A DNA stretch of 64,000 nucleotides from Galaxea fascicularis (GCA_948470475.1 OX419339.1:14378363-14442362), one strand, 5' to 3'. Positions 13,201 to 25,050 are shown, counted from the first letter of the stretch. Program-made: numbers and translations. The notes: generated by a model from the letters alone, not told the origin.

Positions 13201-16200
13201 AGCATATTGACAGGCACACATTTATTCATGTTGTGATATGGTTTCATTGTATACTGATTATTTTACACAGGAACAACATTTCAGCTTCCTAACAAGAGAA
13301 TCATAACTTCAAAGGTCTATCTAATTAGTGGTGTCTTTGACTTACCGGCTAAAAGCTTAGTGCTGGAGGAGATACAGTACAATGGGTTCTGTGGATGTTC
13401 CTACTGTGTTGAAGCAGGAAAATCAGTAAAGACCAAAGAGGATGGACGGGGTCAAGTTCATGTGTACCCATTTCATGACGAGTCAGTAACAGGCCATACT
13501 GAACTGCGTACCCACAAAGGTACCATAGCAAATGGAATGAAGTCTCTAGAGGACCCACATGGAAAACCAGTAAGTATTTTATTGCACCTTTTTGTTTGAG
13601 GCATGCATGGGCAGTTGTTATGGGTTAGCACTTAGATGGTACATGTAAAAGTTACATCTGTTCTTGTGATTCTTTGATAGGTATTTGGAGTAAAAGGTGT
13701 TTGCCAGTTTGCCACTCTCAAGTACTTTGATGTGGTTGATGGAATAGCAGTGGATTACATGCATGGAATTTTACTTGGAGTGACCAAACAGCTCCTGAAC
13801 CTATGGCTGGACCCTCGATTCAGTGGTGAGGACTGGTACTGTGGAACTCGTGTGAGTTTAATTGATGAAAGGTTAATGAGCATCAAGCCACCAAACGTCA
13901 TAACTAGAGTTCCAAGATCCCTTGGACACCATAGGAAATACTGGAAAGGTATATTTTTTTAACATTGTTGCTTTTTAGACAAGTTTTTAACTCATCATAA
14001 TCAGTGCTTAATGGGTTTTTGGATTTTTTATTAGTATGATTTTCATCACTTTAGTTTGTATTTAAATGGATCAATGCAATATGTCTTTTGTAATTATGTC
14101 TTTCTAGCTTCAGAACTCCGTGCTTGGCTGTTTCACTATAGCCTTCCATGTCTTAGGGGAATCCTGCCAGAGAGATACCTTCACCACTACTTGCTTCTGG
14201 TAAATGCAGTCTGGCTTGTAAACCAAGAGTCAATTACAAAGGAGGACCTTGCCTGCAGTAATTTCTGCTTCCTCAAGTTTGTTCTTTACTTTGATGGCCT
14301 CTATGGTGAGCTGATAAATAAATTTATTACATGGCTAGCTCCACAAGCGGGCAAGATGACCCAAATCGTGCGCTCGCTCCTGAGCAGGCAAGATGGAGCC
14401 ATCTTGCCCGCTCAGGACTACCCGCTGTATCCCGCAAGAAAAATTTCCCGGAAAGCCATATAATGAATCCTTTATTGACCAAGTTTGTTCAGTCAAGATG
14501 GCTGGGTATTGGCCTCGTTCATAATCTATAGAAAAGTGATGCCTTAATTAATGCTGACAAGTAAATTAAAGAAAAGGAAATTAATTAGACATTTACCTGT
14601 AACTATAACTATTTATCTGTTGTTGCAGGTGAGCGTCATATGCTTATTAATGTGCACAATTTGCTACATGTGCAACGATCAGTGCTGCAGCTTGGTCCTC
14701 TGTGGGCAAATTCATCGTTTGAATTTGAGGATGCTAATGGAGACTTGAAGTCCTTGTTTCATGGTTCCCAGAACATTGATATGCAGGTAACAACAGCCCA
14801 CACACTTTTCCCATACATAAAACAGGAAGAAAAATGTCAGATGTTTTTGTTCAATGTTAATTTTACATTACAGTTGCAAGGCACATGTAGCTACAGGTAT
14901 GTTCACAATTATAACAATTTAATCAGTGACTTTCAAATTTCAATTAAGAATATAATTATGTCAGTTCATCACCATTTTTCAGATTGTGTCGTCAATATCA
15001 GCAATGCAAAGTCTACCAGAACTATCAAGGAGACTGGAGAAGGATTCACCTGCTGAAAAATTTTATTCAAAGCTGAAATTTGGGGTACAGAGCAAGTAAG
15101 TTACTGACTGTTTGAATTTATTTTTCTTAGAATTTAGTTATACTAGATGTATCTTTAAATTTTATGCAGGTTAATTTATTTTAAATTTGACTTCATATTC
15201 TCTTAACCCTTACATGTACTGTAGTATAGGCCTGATATAATCCAGAGTGGAATCTTTTCAATTATATCACCATTGTTGTACTTATTTGAATCATGTTATA
15301 AGGAACTACTGTGCATTTTAGTTCCCAGTGGAAATTCACAATACCTTGCATCTATCCTATGCAGGTTGACCCCAATTGGAAATGGTGTTTTCAGGATGGG
15401 TGCTGCTAGCAAGTGTGCATTGGCAAGGAACGTTAAGGCCAAACTGGTTGAGGTCCTTGGGGAGATACCTTTTGGTACAGTTAAAAGGTTCAGCAGGATA
15501 AAGATTGGGAGGCAGGTGTTTCATAGCAAAGCATATTCCCGGGTATCCAAGAGGAACAGTTACACTGTGACATACAGAGAGAGGGTGGATCAGCCAGAAT
15601 CCTTTGGTCAGATTCAATTCTTCTTGCTCCATCAACCACCTTGTATGCATCAGCTATCAAATTTCTGTCAGCTATGCAAGGAAACACCTTTTGCAGTGAT
15701 ATGCAGATTGGAACCAGAGCAAACTGTTCAGTTTGCTGATTGTGAATCTGAAATCACTTTAAATCACATTCAAGCTGTAAGGAAACCACGGTAAGAACAG
15801 GTGTTTAATTGAGAGTCAAACTTTATGAAGCTACTAACTTATAATTGACTGTATGTTAGTATATAAAAGGTTCCTTACATAAGTTTGTGCCAACAAGATG
15901 TGTTTTGTTAGTGCAAAGCTAAGAATACAGAAGGAACAGGGCACCGAGGAGTAGTTTCAAGTTGAATCTAAGGGCTTATTTGTTAGAAATATAATGTAAT
16001 GTGAGGTGCCATTAAGTTCAGTTTTGGTTACGGAATGAGCAAACATTGGTCTGGCAAAAGTTCATTCTGATTCATTGATTATTCTTGTACATGCAAATTT
16101 ATATTGAAGTCAATTAACACTTTAAGTCGACCTTTTTTCTTGCCTTTAATTTTAGTCAATTTGTTTTATTTTTTCCCTTACAGAGGAAGCTTTGCTTTAG

Positions 16201-19200
16201 ATCTTTTATATAAGCTTCCTCTGCCTGTCTGCTTTTATAGTAATTTCTTGCCAAATCAGGCCTAATTTAAAACCATGACAGTGAACAAAGCAGATTTTTG
16301 CCATTAATTGTGTCACTGTGAGTTATTTACATGTCTTTTAATAATTCAAAGTATTTATGATTCTTCTTTGGTTTAATTCCTGTTTATTATGTTACATGAA
16401 TAAACCCTAAAGTCGAGCTGAGTTTAACCATGTTAATTATATATGTATTGCTTTTCAGGGAAGATGCTGTACAAGTAATCTCAATTAGCTCTGTGAAAGA
16501 AAAATGTGTTTACGTGGAGTTTCAAGGAATAAGCCATGCTTACATTAGTAAATTTCCAAATTTGATAGAGACAGATTGATGTTTCTCTACTAAAGTGTAT
16601 AAGATAACCTCTTCAAGTCATGTTGACAGGTGTAACTGTCACTGCCAATGAATGTGAAGTCATTTTCTGAAATGATCGTCATTGAGTTAGGTGTTGCCAT
16701 TTTCAGTGAAACAATGCTTGACAGCTTATATGTAGTGATCCATGAAAATGTAAATTAAGTGCATATGCTTATTTGAGTTCATCAAAAATGTCACTGTGTG
16801 TCAGACATAATAAATGCATGTAATAATAATGTAAACAAACTGGAAATGGTGGTTATTGCTTAAGTATTTTACATGAACTGAAAATTTAACATTATGTATG
16901 CATGCGGCATGAAGATGTAGCTATCTGTAAAATGTCTGGAGGCACTGCAGATAGTTAACAGATATTTTAAGAAAACGTTCACATATCTGCAGAATATCTG
17001 TAAATTTCCTACAGATATTTGACAGATATGGGAAAACCTACTGCAGATAATTGCAGTACTGTCACAGATATGCTGCAGATATTTGCAGATATTTGACATA
17101 TATGTCCGTTTGGTAAGGGATGTTAGATCACACCACGCTTCTCTTTTGGAGCTTTGAGTGATGAGGGAATCAAAAGCATATACCTGCAAGGGGTTTATAA
17201 TTCTCCAATTTCAGTGACTCCTAGAATAAAGTATCATTTTTCAAGAGCTGATAAACTGCTTGAAGAATTGAGTATAGACCATGTTTCCTGAGAATTATCA
17301 ACATAGGGTAGGGATTTTTGGTGTTTAGTCTAGCACAGAGTTGCAAAATGCCACAGTGACACAACTTGGTCTGGTTTAGGGTAAGGGTTTCAGAGTCCCA
17401 GCACACCCAAACATTTGCAGAGCACCCAGGCCCCCCCCTCCCCATCCTCCCCACTGTAGAATGGATAACTTTGTATGTGTTTGTACCTGATGGTCCTGGG
17501 TCTCCTGGTGGACCAGGCCCTGTCCTTATCTGCTGACATGCATGTGACACATTTTGCTCTGTTGTTGAATTATTTTTGGCTTGGTTTTGTTCTTGCCTGG
17601 AATCAAAATGTTTATGAGTAAACAAAAAGCAAAACTGTGCTGGCTCTAAGAAATAATATTAAGGTTTTGAAAATGTGCTAAAAGTGGCTCTAAACTTCCT
17701 CGTTCAAAGTGAAAACTCAAGATATGTCCAGAAATGTAAGTTAATGAGATTCATTATCTTTATGATATATACATCACAAAGTGTCCCCTAGCCCTAATCC
17801 TCACTTTAATAAATGCAAGCAATTCTGTCAAACATGAAGACATATGGAAATTACAATTATTACCGGGTAATTATTGTGTGTAATATGAAATACAGCTGTA
17901 GCCAAGAGTCCCAGTATCCTGCATTTCTGGACATAAGTGGAAAACTCACATGCGAGAAAGACAAGACTGGGTTGTTGCTTTGTAAGTGGTTAGCATGGCT
18001 GTGTGAATCTTGTAACCATTATCATGGTAAATGTTCAAAGTTTTGTAAAGGGAATTATATATCGGTATTACAGTTCACACTAAACTTACAAGTTCCAACT
18101 GCTTTTATGCATTTTTGCTCTATTTAATCATTATGAAATAGGAGCCATTATATTAATTTTGTTTTTACAAAAGGGGGAAATACAAGTTACAGCTGTGGCA
18201 CCTAGTTTGTTGGAGATTTTGTAATAATTATAAAAGTGCAGCCAATTGTAGTAATTAGAATTTACTTTACTAAAGTCAGGTGGAAACTAAAAAAGCTACA
18301 CTTTCCAAATTAATGTCTTAAAAGTGACCACGCACTTGCCCATTTTGAAGTGCAAGTGATCTATATGTTGTACTGACACCCGACCCAATTTTGACACAAT
18401 TTACAAAAGGAGGGACCTAGAAAATCTGTTACACTCTGTTACCTGACGCTGTGAAATAGCTAGGCTATTTTCAATTAAGTTTACCTTGTAAAATATAATT
18501 CTCTTCTTCTTCTAACTTCTTCCATATCAACAGGTTTAGCTGATGATTAAAAAATAATAATAAGTATATTAACACACAGTAACAAATTTGGCTTTATAAA
18601 GAAAATATTTTTCCCCCTTACCTTCACCTCCTACGGTGGCTTGGTGAAGCGCCGCTGTTAAATCAGATTTATTGACAAATTTTTTATTGGTAGGCTTTTT
18701 CACAAGTTTAGCAGGACAGAGCTTTAATAACTGGTCTGCTTCACTCTCTGGTAAACGTCCCATCACAACAAAAATGGAATAACCTGCAATAGGCAAGAAT
18801 TATACATGTTGAACTCTGGCACTAACAAGGTTGGAAAAAAGTCATAACTGTTCTTTATCTGTCACCCAATGACATTATCTTGTGACATTTTCACACTGAC
18901 CAATCAGTGCTCAAAGTTAACTTTTTAACAAACTAGTCCAAGGGGGCTTACTGTAGTTTGCGAAATGAAACCAAACGAAATGAAATGGAACAAAACGAAT
19001 ATCTGTAGTTTGCAAAATAAAAATCTGTAGTTTGCGAAATAAACATTTCCTTTTTGGTGTACACAGCCAAAACCACTGGCGTAAACAAAACGAGGACAAT
19101 ACTATAACCACAGTTACAGAGCAGAGTGAAATGATGACAAAGACACAGCTGTAATTAGAGCGGATTTGAGCGCTCAACTTCACGTGTTGCATAGCTCTGT

Positions 19201-22200
19201 AAGAAGCTACAACACTAAAGAAAGGATAAAGAGAGGAATAGTCGCAAAAGAAACGCAACGTCTTGCTACAAAACCAAATAACCAGGCGTGGTAATGTACA
19301 AACACTGCAAGATAATAACAATGATAATGATGAGGATTTATATAGCGCTTTTATCCGAAGGGCTCAAAGCGCTTTACAACACCTTTTGGGGGACTTAACT
19401 AGACTGCTTTTTAGGCGCAAATTGCAGCCACACAGTTTACAATCTTATTTGAATTAATAGTAGGATCAACACAGGTGCCCCCATAGCAGAATAAGTTATA
19501 GACCATCACACTGGGGACTACGTCCCCTACTCTTTCCGATCAGTGCGTGGGTTCTTTAACGTCCCACATCAGTACTGTGAGACGGGACCTCCGGTTTTAT
19601 TGTCCTTATATGAGAAGACTAGAAAGTCTAACCATTTGCAGATGTCATTACAAAGGTAGCATTTTCTCCTCAGTTATTTAAAGACCCTGAGTGTTGGTCC
19701 GGCCTGGGCTTGAACCCCCGACCTCCCACACAGCAGTCCGGTGCTCTACCACTGAACCAACCAGTCGGAGGTCGATAAAGATAAAGATGATCATATTACG
19801 TGGCTCAAAATAACAAGAGAGAGGCTGTTCTGTCACTGAACGCACTGAAACGAGCCAAACCAAAGCTAGACAAAATGCTTCAGATGGCATATAAAGGACC
19901 ACAGTCGCTAAACAGAAACAACCAGGGTCAAAACAACCAGGCGATAAATGCAGAATTTAAACCCAGAAATGACCTATTACAAGTAGCCCAGTGGCTAGTG
20001 GCTCTCAAATTTTACTAGCCCGAACCAAATTTCTACTAGACCTGGACTAGTGGACTACCGCTAAGGTTGAACTCTGCCAATTAAGGCCGGTTTAGGGACA
20101 TTGAAGCCTGATAAAGACGTCCAGCTACCCACCAAATGGACCCCTGTCAGGCATATCTGTTCACAGGGACCAGCAGAGATAGTGGCAAGGATTTGTTTTA
20201 AAACTGACATTTATCACCTGCCTTGTCTCAATAAAGTTCCCCCACAACCTTGGGGGAGGAACAAGATTTCAAACAACATAATTCGTGATCCCTGGAGTTC
20301 CCCCAATCTCATGGTCCACTTTATTGTGCAACTAACCAGTAAAGGCTAGCTAATTTGCACTGTTAATGAGAAGAGAGTGATCGAGACTAGAGTTTCTGTA
20401 CTGAATACACATATTTTCAGATCTTTATCACACAAAGCTACATATCTTAAACTCTGAAGTAACCAAACCTTAGAGTGCACAAGTGTATAGAACTACTGAC
20501 TGTAGTGCCAACTCAGGGCCAACGTAGCAGTTTTTTAAGTGCAGGGGCCCCACCCACCTCTTTAATTGATGGGAGAGGGCTGACTCTAAAAATGATTAAA
20601 GGAACAGTCATAAATTTGGATTTTTTCCTGTGAGGTCCGCCAGATGTAGCCGGCCACTTAAATCCTGTGAACAAAGTACTTTTCATTTTTGGAAGTGTAT
20701 TTCACTAAATTAATTATTTTTCCCACTTCTCCCACCAGGCCCCTCCCCCTGTGCAGTGCCTGACCATATCCTATCTGGACATCATCAGTGAAATGACATT
20801 TTTTGTATGAATAAGTAAACATAATATTATTATAATACTTTGTTTTCATAAAAGCTAAACTTAATAAATTACCTTCTGTCTGTAGCTGAGTAAGATATAA
20901 AGACAAATATGTTTCTGTAATAAGCTCTGGGTTGGCCAATACAGAGTTGAGGTTAAACCACTGCAAGAAAATAAAATAAGAGATTAAATTAAATGTAAAA
21001 CTTTTGTTTAGTCATGAAAGACACTTTAAATAGGTCTTTTGTTGTACTGTGTACTTTCTGATTACGTGCTGTATAATGATTTCTGTGAACCAATAAACAT
21101 AATAAAAGACAAAAAAAATTCATTCAGCAACTTCCATTTAATAACAGTTTGATCTCTTTCTAAATAGATGCCTCTTCTCTTGACCTTGTTTTCAGATCAT
21201 AGCCCTAATTTTCGCCGTGTCGTTCTAGAAAATAACCATACCCCCCAAAAAGGGTTTTTTGGGCTTGCACCCCCCACCCACCCAATCCCCCCACCGCTCT
21301 AGGTTCATTTATTCACACTATTTACATAAGATTAACATAGGAAGAAAAGTATATTTACAACACATGATTATTCGATAAGTAATTACAGTACAGGTTATAA
21401 AATGTGTATGGTGGTCAAAGTAGCGAAGGCTTTATAGTTGACCACCATATTGTAAATTCCAAAATTTTTAGCACCATACTTTTCTTTAAAACCTTTTTGT
21501 TTTGAAACTCTTCACCCCTCCATATTTCCATTGACCCAATTTAACAAAAGCTCATCCTATACAAAATGCAAACAATAAGTTTAAGTTTAAGTTTAATAAT
21601 GCATTTTACCACTGTACAAGATAATAAACTGATAAATAATAAAAAGAATAAAAAAACTATAAATAGGTACAGAAGGTAAAGGAAAGCAATAGGGGGAAAC
21701 TGAATTCCCATATAAAAACTGCTCTCCAAAATAAATTACAGATTGCATTGTCAAAACAGGTCTGCAATTCTTGATAATAATTTGGTTGGAATTCCCAAAA
21801 TCATGTATCAAAATGTACTTTCCATTACCTGATGACCAAGTTTTCGTATAGTTAGCCAATGTTGTTGTAAGTTACATATAAATGCCCGCTGGATCCTAGT
21901 TCAAGGTAAAACAGGGGTTAGTAGTTGGAAATTAAGACAAAAATGAACATAGTTATAAAAAATGATTGCACAACTGCGACAATTATCTCTGTGTTCTGGA
22001 AGGCTGTAGGGTCAAGGATGGTAAACATGCTGTAAAAATAAGGATTGCCATATAAATAATCTTAACCATCAAGTGACATAATTTATTATTCTTGAGAAAT
22101 TAAGGAAAGTTTCATTGGTGAAAAGGCTTTTGAAATGGACACTTGAGGCCAGAGCTTTACAACTTAATATGTTAAAAATCTGAACTCTGGTAATCATTGC

Positions 22201-25050
22201 AAATCTTAATAAGAACTTTTGTAAGCTATGGATTTTTTCTTTGTTTTTTTTCAATGCCCCTTACCAATATCTACTCTTTGGCGCAGTCTTAACCCGTGGA
22301 AAAATTCTTTGTATAGTAGGCACCATCCTTAATATTATTATAATATAATAGTCAGATTAAAAAATTACATCAGAGTACGGAGGCTTACGCAGGGTTTTCT
22401 CTAGCTGGTTTGGCTTCAGGGCTTAAAAACGGAATTAGTTCAATTCCCCAAACTCTAAGTGCATTGCATATAACCTGAAAATATACAAGAAACAATAGTT
22501 GTAAAGGCCTTATGGGTATTAAGAAAAAGCACAGAGGTATGCTTAGAAAAGCAGAAAGTAGAAAAGTAGACAGTGTCAACGTCATGTAACACCAAATGCA
22601 TGAAAACACTGGATAATGCAGGAAAAAAGGAGGCAAGCATCCACTGTTATCCAATTCAATCAATGACTCACTCACTTACTCACTCAATCATTCAATAAAA
22701 AAATCAATTTGTCAATAATATTACTTTCATAAATATCTACAGAATAGTTATAATGTAAAATGTTGACCCATACCTGAATAGAGAAAAATCCACTATCATC
22801 CATGTTTGAAGAGGGTTGCTGGTTGAATCGAAGTGAGAGTGGTTAAATTTAAATTATTGAAAATCAATAATTGCACAACAAACATTATTATTAAAAACCT
22901 AACAAGAAACCAAAGTTTCACTGTGGCTCATGCCAATGTGGTTCAAGTGAGGCCCACCTCAGTAACTGAAAATTAAAAGTATACCTTTAAGAATTCTTGG
23001 TAATCTTTTGATGTAACATCTCCCTCTGCCATTCTTTGTCTCTCATCTTCATCCAGCTGTCTCGCTATATCTGCTAGATCAACTGCTGTAAAGTAAGGAC
23101 CTAAGTAAAGAATCAATCATTGAGTTGAAAAGCTTGATTGAGTAGCTTACACAACCACCACCATTTCCAGGTGAGCTTTATGCCACACCACTTCTTGTAT
23201 TGATAAATGTTGTCTTTCCAAATTGCAATAATACTTTACTATGATTACTGAGATTATACAGTCAAATGTTGATTATCCAGACTTGTTGGGAGACCTGAAA
23301 AGAGGTCAGGATACTCGAAAGACCAGATGATGAATATTCAATTCTCACTTGCTGTCCCTATACATTTCCTATAAGAGTAGCAAGCAGAAATTGTTAAAAT
23401 ATCAAACAAATTCGTCTCGTGTGACCCGGTCCTTAATTCTCATGACCACTGTTTTATAAAGCATTGATATTTCAAGGAAAAATTCGATGCTGGTCACTTT
23501 TAGGGTTAATAAGGGTAATAAGTCAGGGCTGTGCTCTAGTGGCGCCCGGTCGCCCCTGGCGACTTACTTTTGCCATCGGGCGACCCGGAAATATTAGTTT
23601 TTGCACCAAACTTATATGCTGGGCACCCTGGATTTCAAGGGTTTAGAGGTTTGGGTGCCTAACTACTTTTCTTAGAGCACAGCCTAGTTGTAAGTTGTGT
23701 GTGTATTTGTATACCATCCTCGAATAACTAGTCAGGCATGTAATGTTACTTAGCAACAAAGAAACAATACATACAAACAATCACAAACCAGCTGAATTTA
23801 CACTGCGAAAATGCAATTTGTAATGTGACAAATGCTTTTCGGGCTCAAAAGTAAGACTCTTTGAATAAACAGTTTCAGTAAGAGTTCCGAGGATCATTTC
23901 TGCTACTAATCAATATTCACGAAAAAATGGTGTCCAGAGGGAAAAGTCTGGATAATCAAAATGTCTGGATAATGTGTGTCCGGGTAGTCAATGTTCAACT
24001 GTAACAGCAACAGACTGCACAGTCCCATACATTTATTATTGGGCTGCACAGAAATCTTTCCACAGCAACACTTATCAATATTTATTTTTTTTCAAATCAA
24101 CCCCATCCCCCCAAACCAAATGAGCAAAAAGGAAGGGCAAGATTTCTGCACACGCCCACACCCTAATATTATACACGCATTTTGTGACTCAAACTCTATT
24201 CATTTTTGGAACAGGGTCAGTGACAGTAATGCATGTATAATTATGGGGTTGTGCGGAAGTCTTTCCAAAAGGTAGCCTTCATGCTGATCTTATTATTATA
24301 GAACAATTCACTTAATGCCCAATTACATATTTGGTCTCTTTCTCCTGAATAAAATTCCTTCATTTATTTCCCTGCAATATAATTAATCTCAATTTCCATA
24401 CTAGTAACTTAAATGCCTTCAAAATGCTTCCAGGATTGGCAAAATTAAAGCACATTGATAGTTTTTAATGTAGTTTTAATCGAATCGGTGCAAGAGGGAA
24501 AATAATTCAAACTCCCTGTCACAAACAGTACAGCCTGATATATAGCTTAACTTAATTAGCTTGCGACTAAATTTTCGCAAAATTGCGACTGGATTTTCTT
24601 TTTAATTTCGAGCCCTGTAGTGTACATATATGAAGATTAACTTACTGATTTACTTATTTATTGATTTAATTTTCAGTTGACTGTCGAACCTTAAAATTTT
24701 ATTTCCTCGCCTGAAAAGTAAAACTAATGAAAGGATTTACCCCAGCCAGAGGAACAAAAGGCTTTTGTTCCTCTGGCTGGCGTAAATCCTTTCGTTAATT
24801 TTTCTTTTCAGTCAAGGAAATAAAATTTTAAGGCTGTGTGACGAATGCGGGAACTGGAAAATTGTCAAACGCAAAATTACCTTGTAATAGCGCATTGAGG
24901 CAGTGCTGTGCACACAGAGAACCTTCTTGCTGGATAACGAAAAGAAATAATGTTGAACAAAGCATACAACCTTGCATACTAGGGAAAGAAGCAATGTTCT
25001 AGGTCGGTGGTAGGTGTTAGTGTTACCTTCTCGTGGAAAATCGCGTCCAT
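6652..25050 (-). CDS. ATXN3: Ataxin-3 (Josephin-domain deubiquitinase), complete, 11 exons
   Basis: Ataxin-3 trims ubiquitin chains on p97/VCP-bound substrates, including ER-associated degradation clients. Exons, in transcript order: 25050-25027, 24929-24881, 23100-22985, 22818-22774, 22474-22389, 21895-21829, 20960-20873, 18783-18622, 18539-18485, 17596-17487, 6710-6652; total 861 bp, 286 aa. The start MDAIFHEK matches the family N-terminus. The catalytic residues fall exactly at human positions: Q9, C14 (GSLCAQHC), H119 (QQHW) and N134 (WFNLNS). The Arg-rich p97-binding motif is present (VRRRRELYF, R222-R225). The last exon encodes one ubiquitin-interacting motif (SEEEILQIALQLSLEKI). The tandem motif pair and the glutamine tract of the vertebrate protein are absent; a short Q/N-rich stretch (RQEQNQAKNN) sits in the tract's place. 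The last intron (6711-17486) holds the 10-kb transposon. Confidence 0.95.
7125..7345. repeat. Left subterminal repeats of the EnSpm-like element
   Basis: Dense, partly palindromic copies of ACAGATATGTGACAGATA-type motifs (for example 7132-7148, 7237-7267, 7310-7318). Subterminal motif arrays are the usual binding sites for proteins of CACTA elements. The matching array at the other end is 16915-17105. Confidence 0.85.
7746..10313 (-). CDS. BEN-domain protein carried by the EnSpm-like transposon
   Basis: Exons in transcript order: 10313-9878, 9264-9200, 8670-8463, 7867-7746; phases agree at each junction and the stop is TAG at 7748-7746. The first exon encodes repeated proline-rich units (PSPPASPD, TPSPPGNS) and then a predicted coiled coil (EEYRQLHVKYIALKEKVRIL). 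Exons 3-4 encode a C-terminal BEN domain, an all-helical DNA-binding fold (AGELTAYLMDTFFSKE, QQLNPTIVNALRGFVL, NKTVQDKCCGARRG). No in-frame ATG precedes the proline repeats; a strong acceptor (TTTCCTGTACAG) at 10314 suggests a further 5' exon I could not place, so the start is open. Family knowledge: BEN domains bind DNA in chromatin and viral proteins. Inferred role: binding the subterminal repeats, as TnpA does in plant En/Spm. Confidence 0.82.
10314..10535. promoter_or_regulatory. Probable divergent promoter of the two transposon genes
   Basis: About 220 bp separate the first identified exon of the BEN gene from the transposase ATG. CCAATCACA at 10430-10438 is a CCAAT-type element. The region is less A+T-rich than its surroundings. 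The promoter role is inferred from the gene arrangement. Confidence 0.45.
10536..16579 (+). CDS. CACTA/EnSpm-like transposase, 10 exons, 915 aa, intact
   Basis: This is the DDE-type transposase that would move the element. Exons: 10536-11349, 11688-11925, 12707-12819, 13271-13569, 13681-13948, 14108-14305, 14629-14786, 14983-15095, 15365-15790, 16459-16579; total 2748 bp with consistent phases and no internal stop. ATG at 10536 is the first ATG of the frame. Residues about 60-160 are acidic and low in complexity. A CxxC-type zinc ribbon follows (C226/C229/C231 with C241/C244). Residues 273-360 match the Transposase_21 (Tnp2-like) signature, with NTDGVP (D324) and SGYSMWPIYFEINELPP. CGCSYC and then DYMHG (D513, H516) lie in exons 4-5. 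HNLLHV and GPLWANSSFEFED in exon 7 are typical of animal members. D324 and D513 are candidate metal ligands; the third acid is not assigned. Confidence 0.9.
12058..12285. repeat. Dispersed repeat in transposase intron 2
   Basis: The ends are inverted (TAGAACCTCTATTAAATAGCCACC at the left; GTGGCCGCTTAATGGAGGTGGCC near the right). Related sequence recurs at 57955-58130, so this is an interspersed repeat, probably a MITE, nested inside the transposon. Confidence 0.55.
12872..12985. repeat. Palindromic repeat in transposase intron 3
   Basis: TTGTGATATCCAGAATAATC and CAAGGTC are followed about 10 bp later by their reverse complement (GACCTTG ... GATATCACAA), giving arms of about 30 bp with weaker similarity outward. 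A small MITE is likely. Confidence 0.65.
16809..16814 (+). terminator. Polyadenylation signal AATAAA of the transposase gene
   Basis: AATAAA lies 230 bp after the transposase stop codon and before the right subterminal repeats. Confidence 0.55.
16915..17105. repeat. Right subterminal repeats of the EnSpm-like element
   Basis: Repeated AGATATTTGACAGATATG and CTGCAGATA motifs, in both orientations, related to the array at 7125-7345. They sit directly inside the terminal GTTTGGTAAGGG. Confidence 0.85.
19315..19776 (-). mobile_element. tRNA-derived SINE, copy B, near full length
   Basis: On the minus strand it starts with a tRNA-like head (GGTTGGTTCAGTGGTAGAGC; GGGTTCAAGCCC as B box) near 19770. 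The body shared with the copy at 5690-6039 follows, and then a 3' domain with AAGCGCTTTGAGC and AGCGCTATATAAATCC. The tail is a CATTATCATTGTTATT run at 19315-19333. It sits in ataxin-3 intron 7. The open frames crossing it are incidental. Confidence 0.82.
21555..21735 (-). mobile_element. LINE 3'-tail fragment
   Basis: The minus-strand sequence TATGGGAATTCAGTTTCCCC through TTAAACTTAAACTTAAACTT matches the LINE tail at 51080-51218 on the plus strand. The end is an AAACTT short tandem run. Only the 3' untranslated part is present, as expected of a 5'-truncated insertion. It lies in ataxin-3 intron 6, next to exon 6. Confidence 0.7.
22240..22332. repeat. Solo end of a TTAA-flanked DNA transposon
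   Basis: GTAGGCACCATCC followed by TTAA (22329-22332) matches the right end of the element at 26884-27748. The opposite end was not found nearby, so this looks like a truncated copy. Confidence 0.5.
23259..24001. mobile_element. Tc1/pogo-like non-autonomous element with TA duplication
   Basis: The ends are CAGTCAAATGTTGATTATCC (left) and, inverted, CAGTTGAACATTGACTACCC (right), each beside TA. CAGT-ending inverted repeats containing a GATTATCC core are typical of pogo/Tigger elements. No transposase frame is left. It is interrupted by a second palindromic repeat at 23525-23685. Confidence 0.7.
23525..23685. repeat. Nested MITE with AGGGCTGTGCTCTA ends
   Basis: AGGGCTGTGCTCTA at 23525 is answered by TAGAGCACAGCCT ending at 23685. 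The interior contains GGCGCCCGGTCGCCC and GGGCGACCC. It lies wholly inside the pogo-like element. Confidence 0.6.
24688..24833. repeat. Palindromic MITE
   Basis: Arms of about 70 bp: CCTTAAAATTTTATTTCC and GAAAGGATTTAC with CCAGCCAGAGGAACAAAAG are repeated in inverse order after a near-zero spacer at about 24760. It lies in ataxin-3 intron 1. Confidence 0.75.

Larger units (their letters stand above)
7117..17119. mobile_element. Apparently intact CACTA/EnSpm-like DNA transposon, 10.0 kb, two genes
   Basis: The ends are inverted copies starting CCCTTACCAAAC (7117-7128 and, inverted, 17119-17108). AT flanks both sides and could be a 2-bp target duplication. Inside each end lie about 200 bp of repeated CAGATAT/TGACAGATA motifs in both orientations. 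The element encodes a 10-exon transposase on the plus strand and a 4-exon BEN-domain gene on the minus strand, diverging from about 10.3-10.5 kb. Neither frame is broken, which suggests recent activity. Because the insertion lies inside an ataxin-3 intron, the host gene can be spliced across it. Confidence 0.88.
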
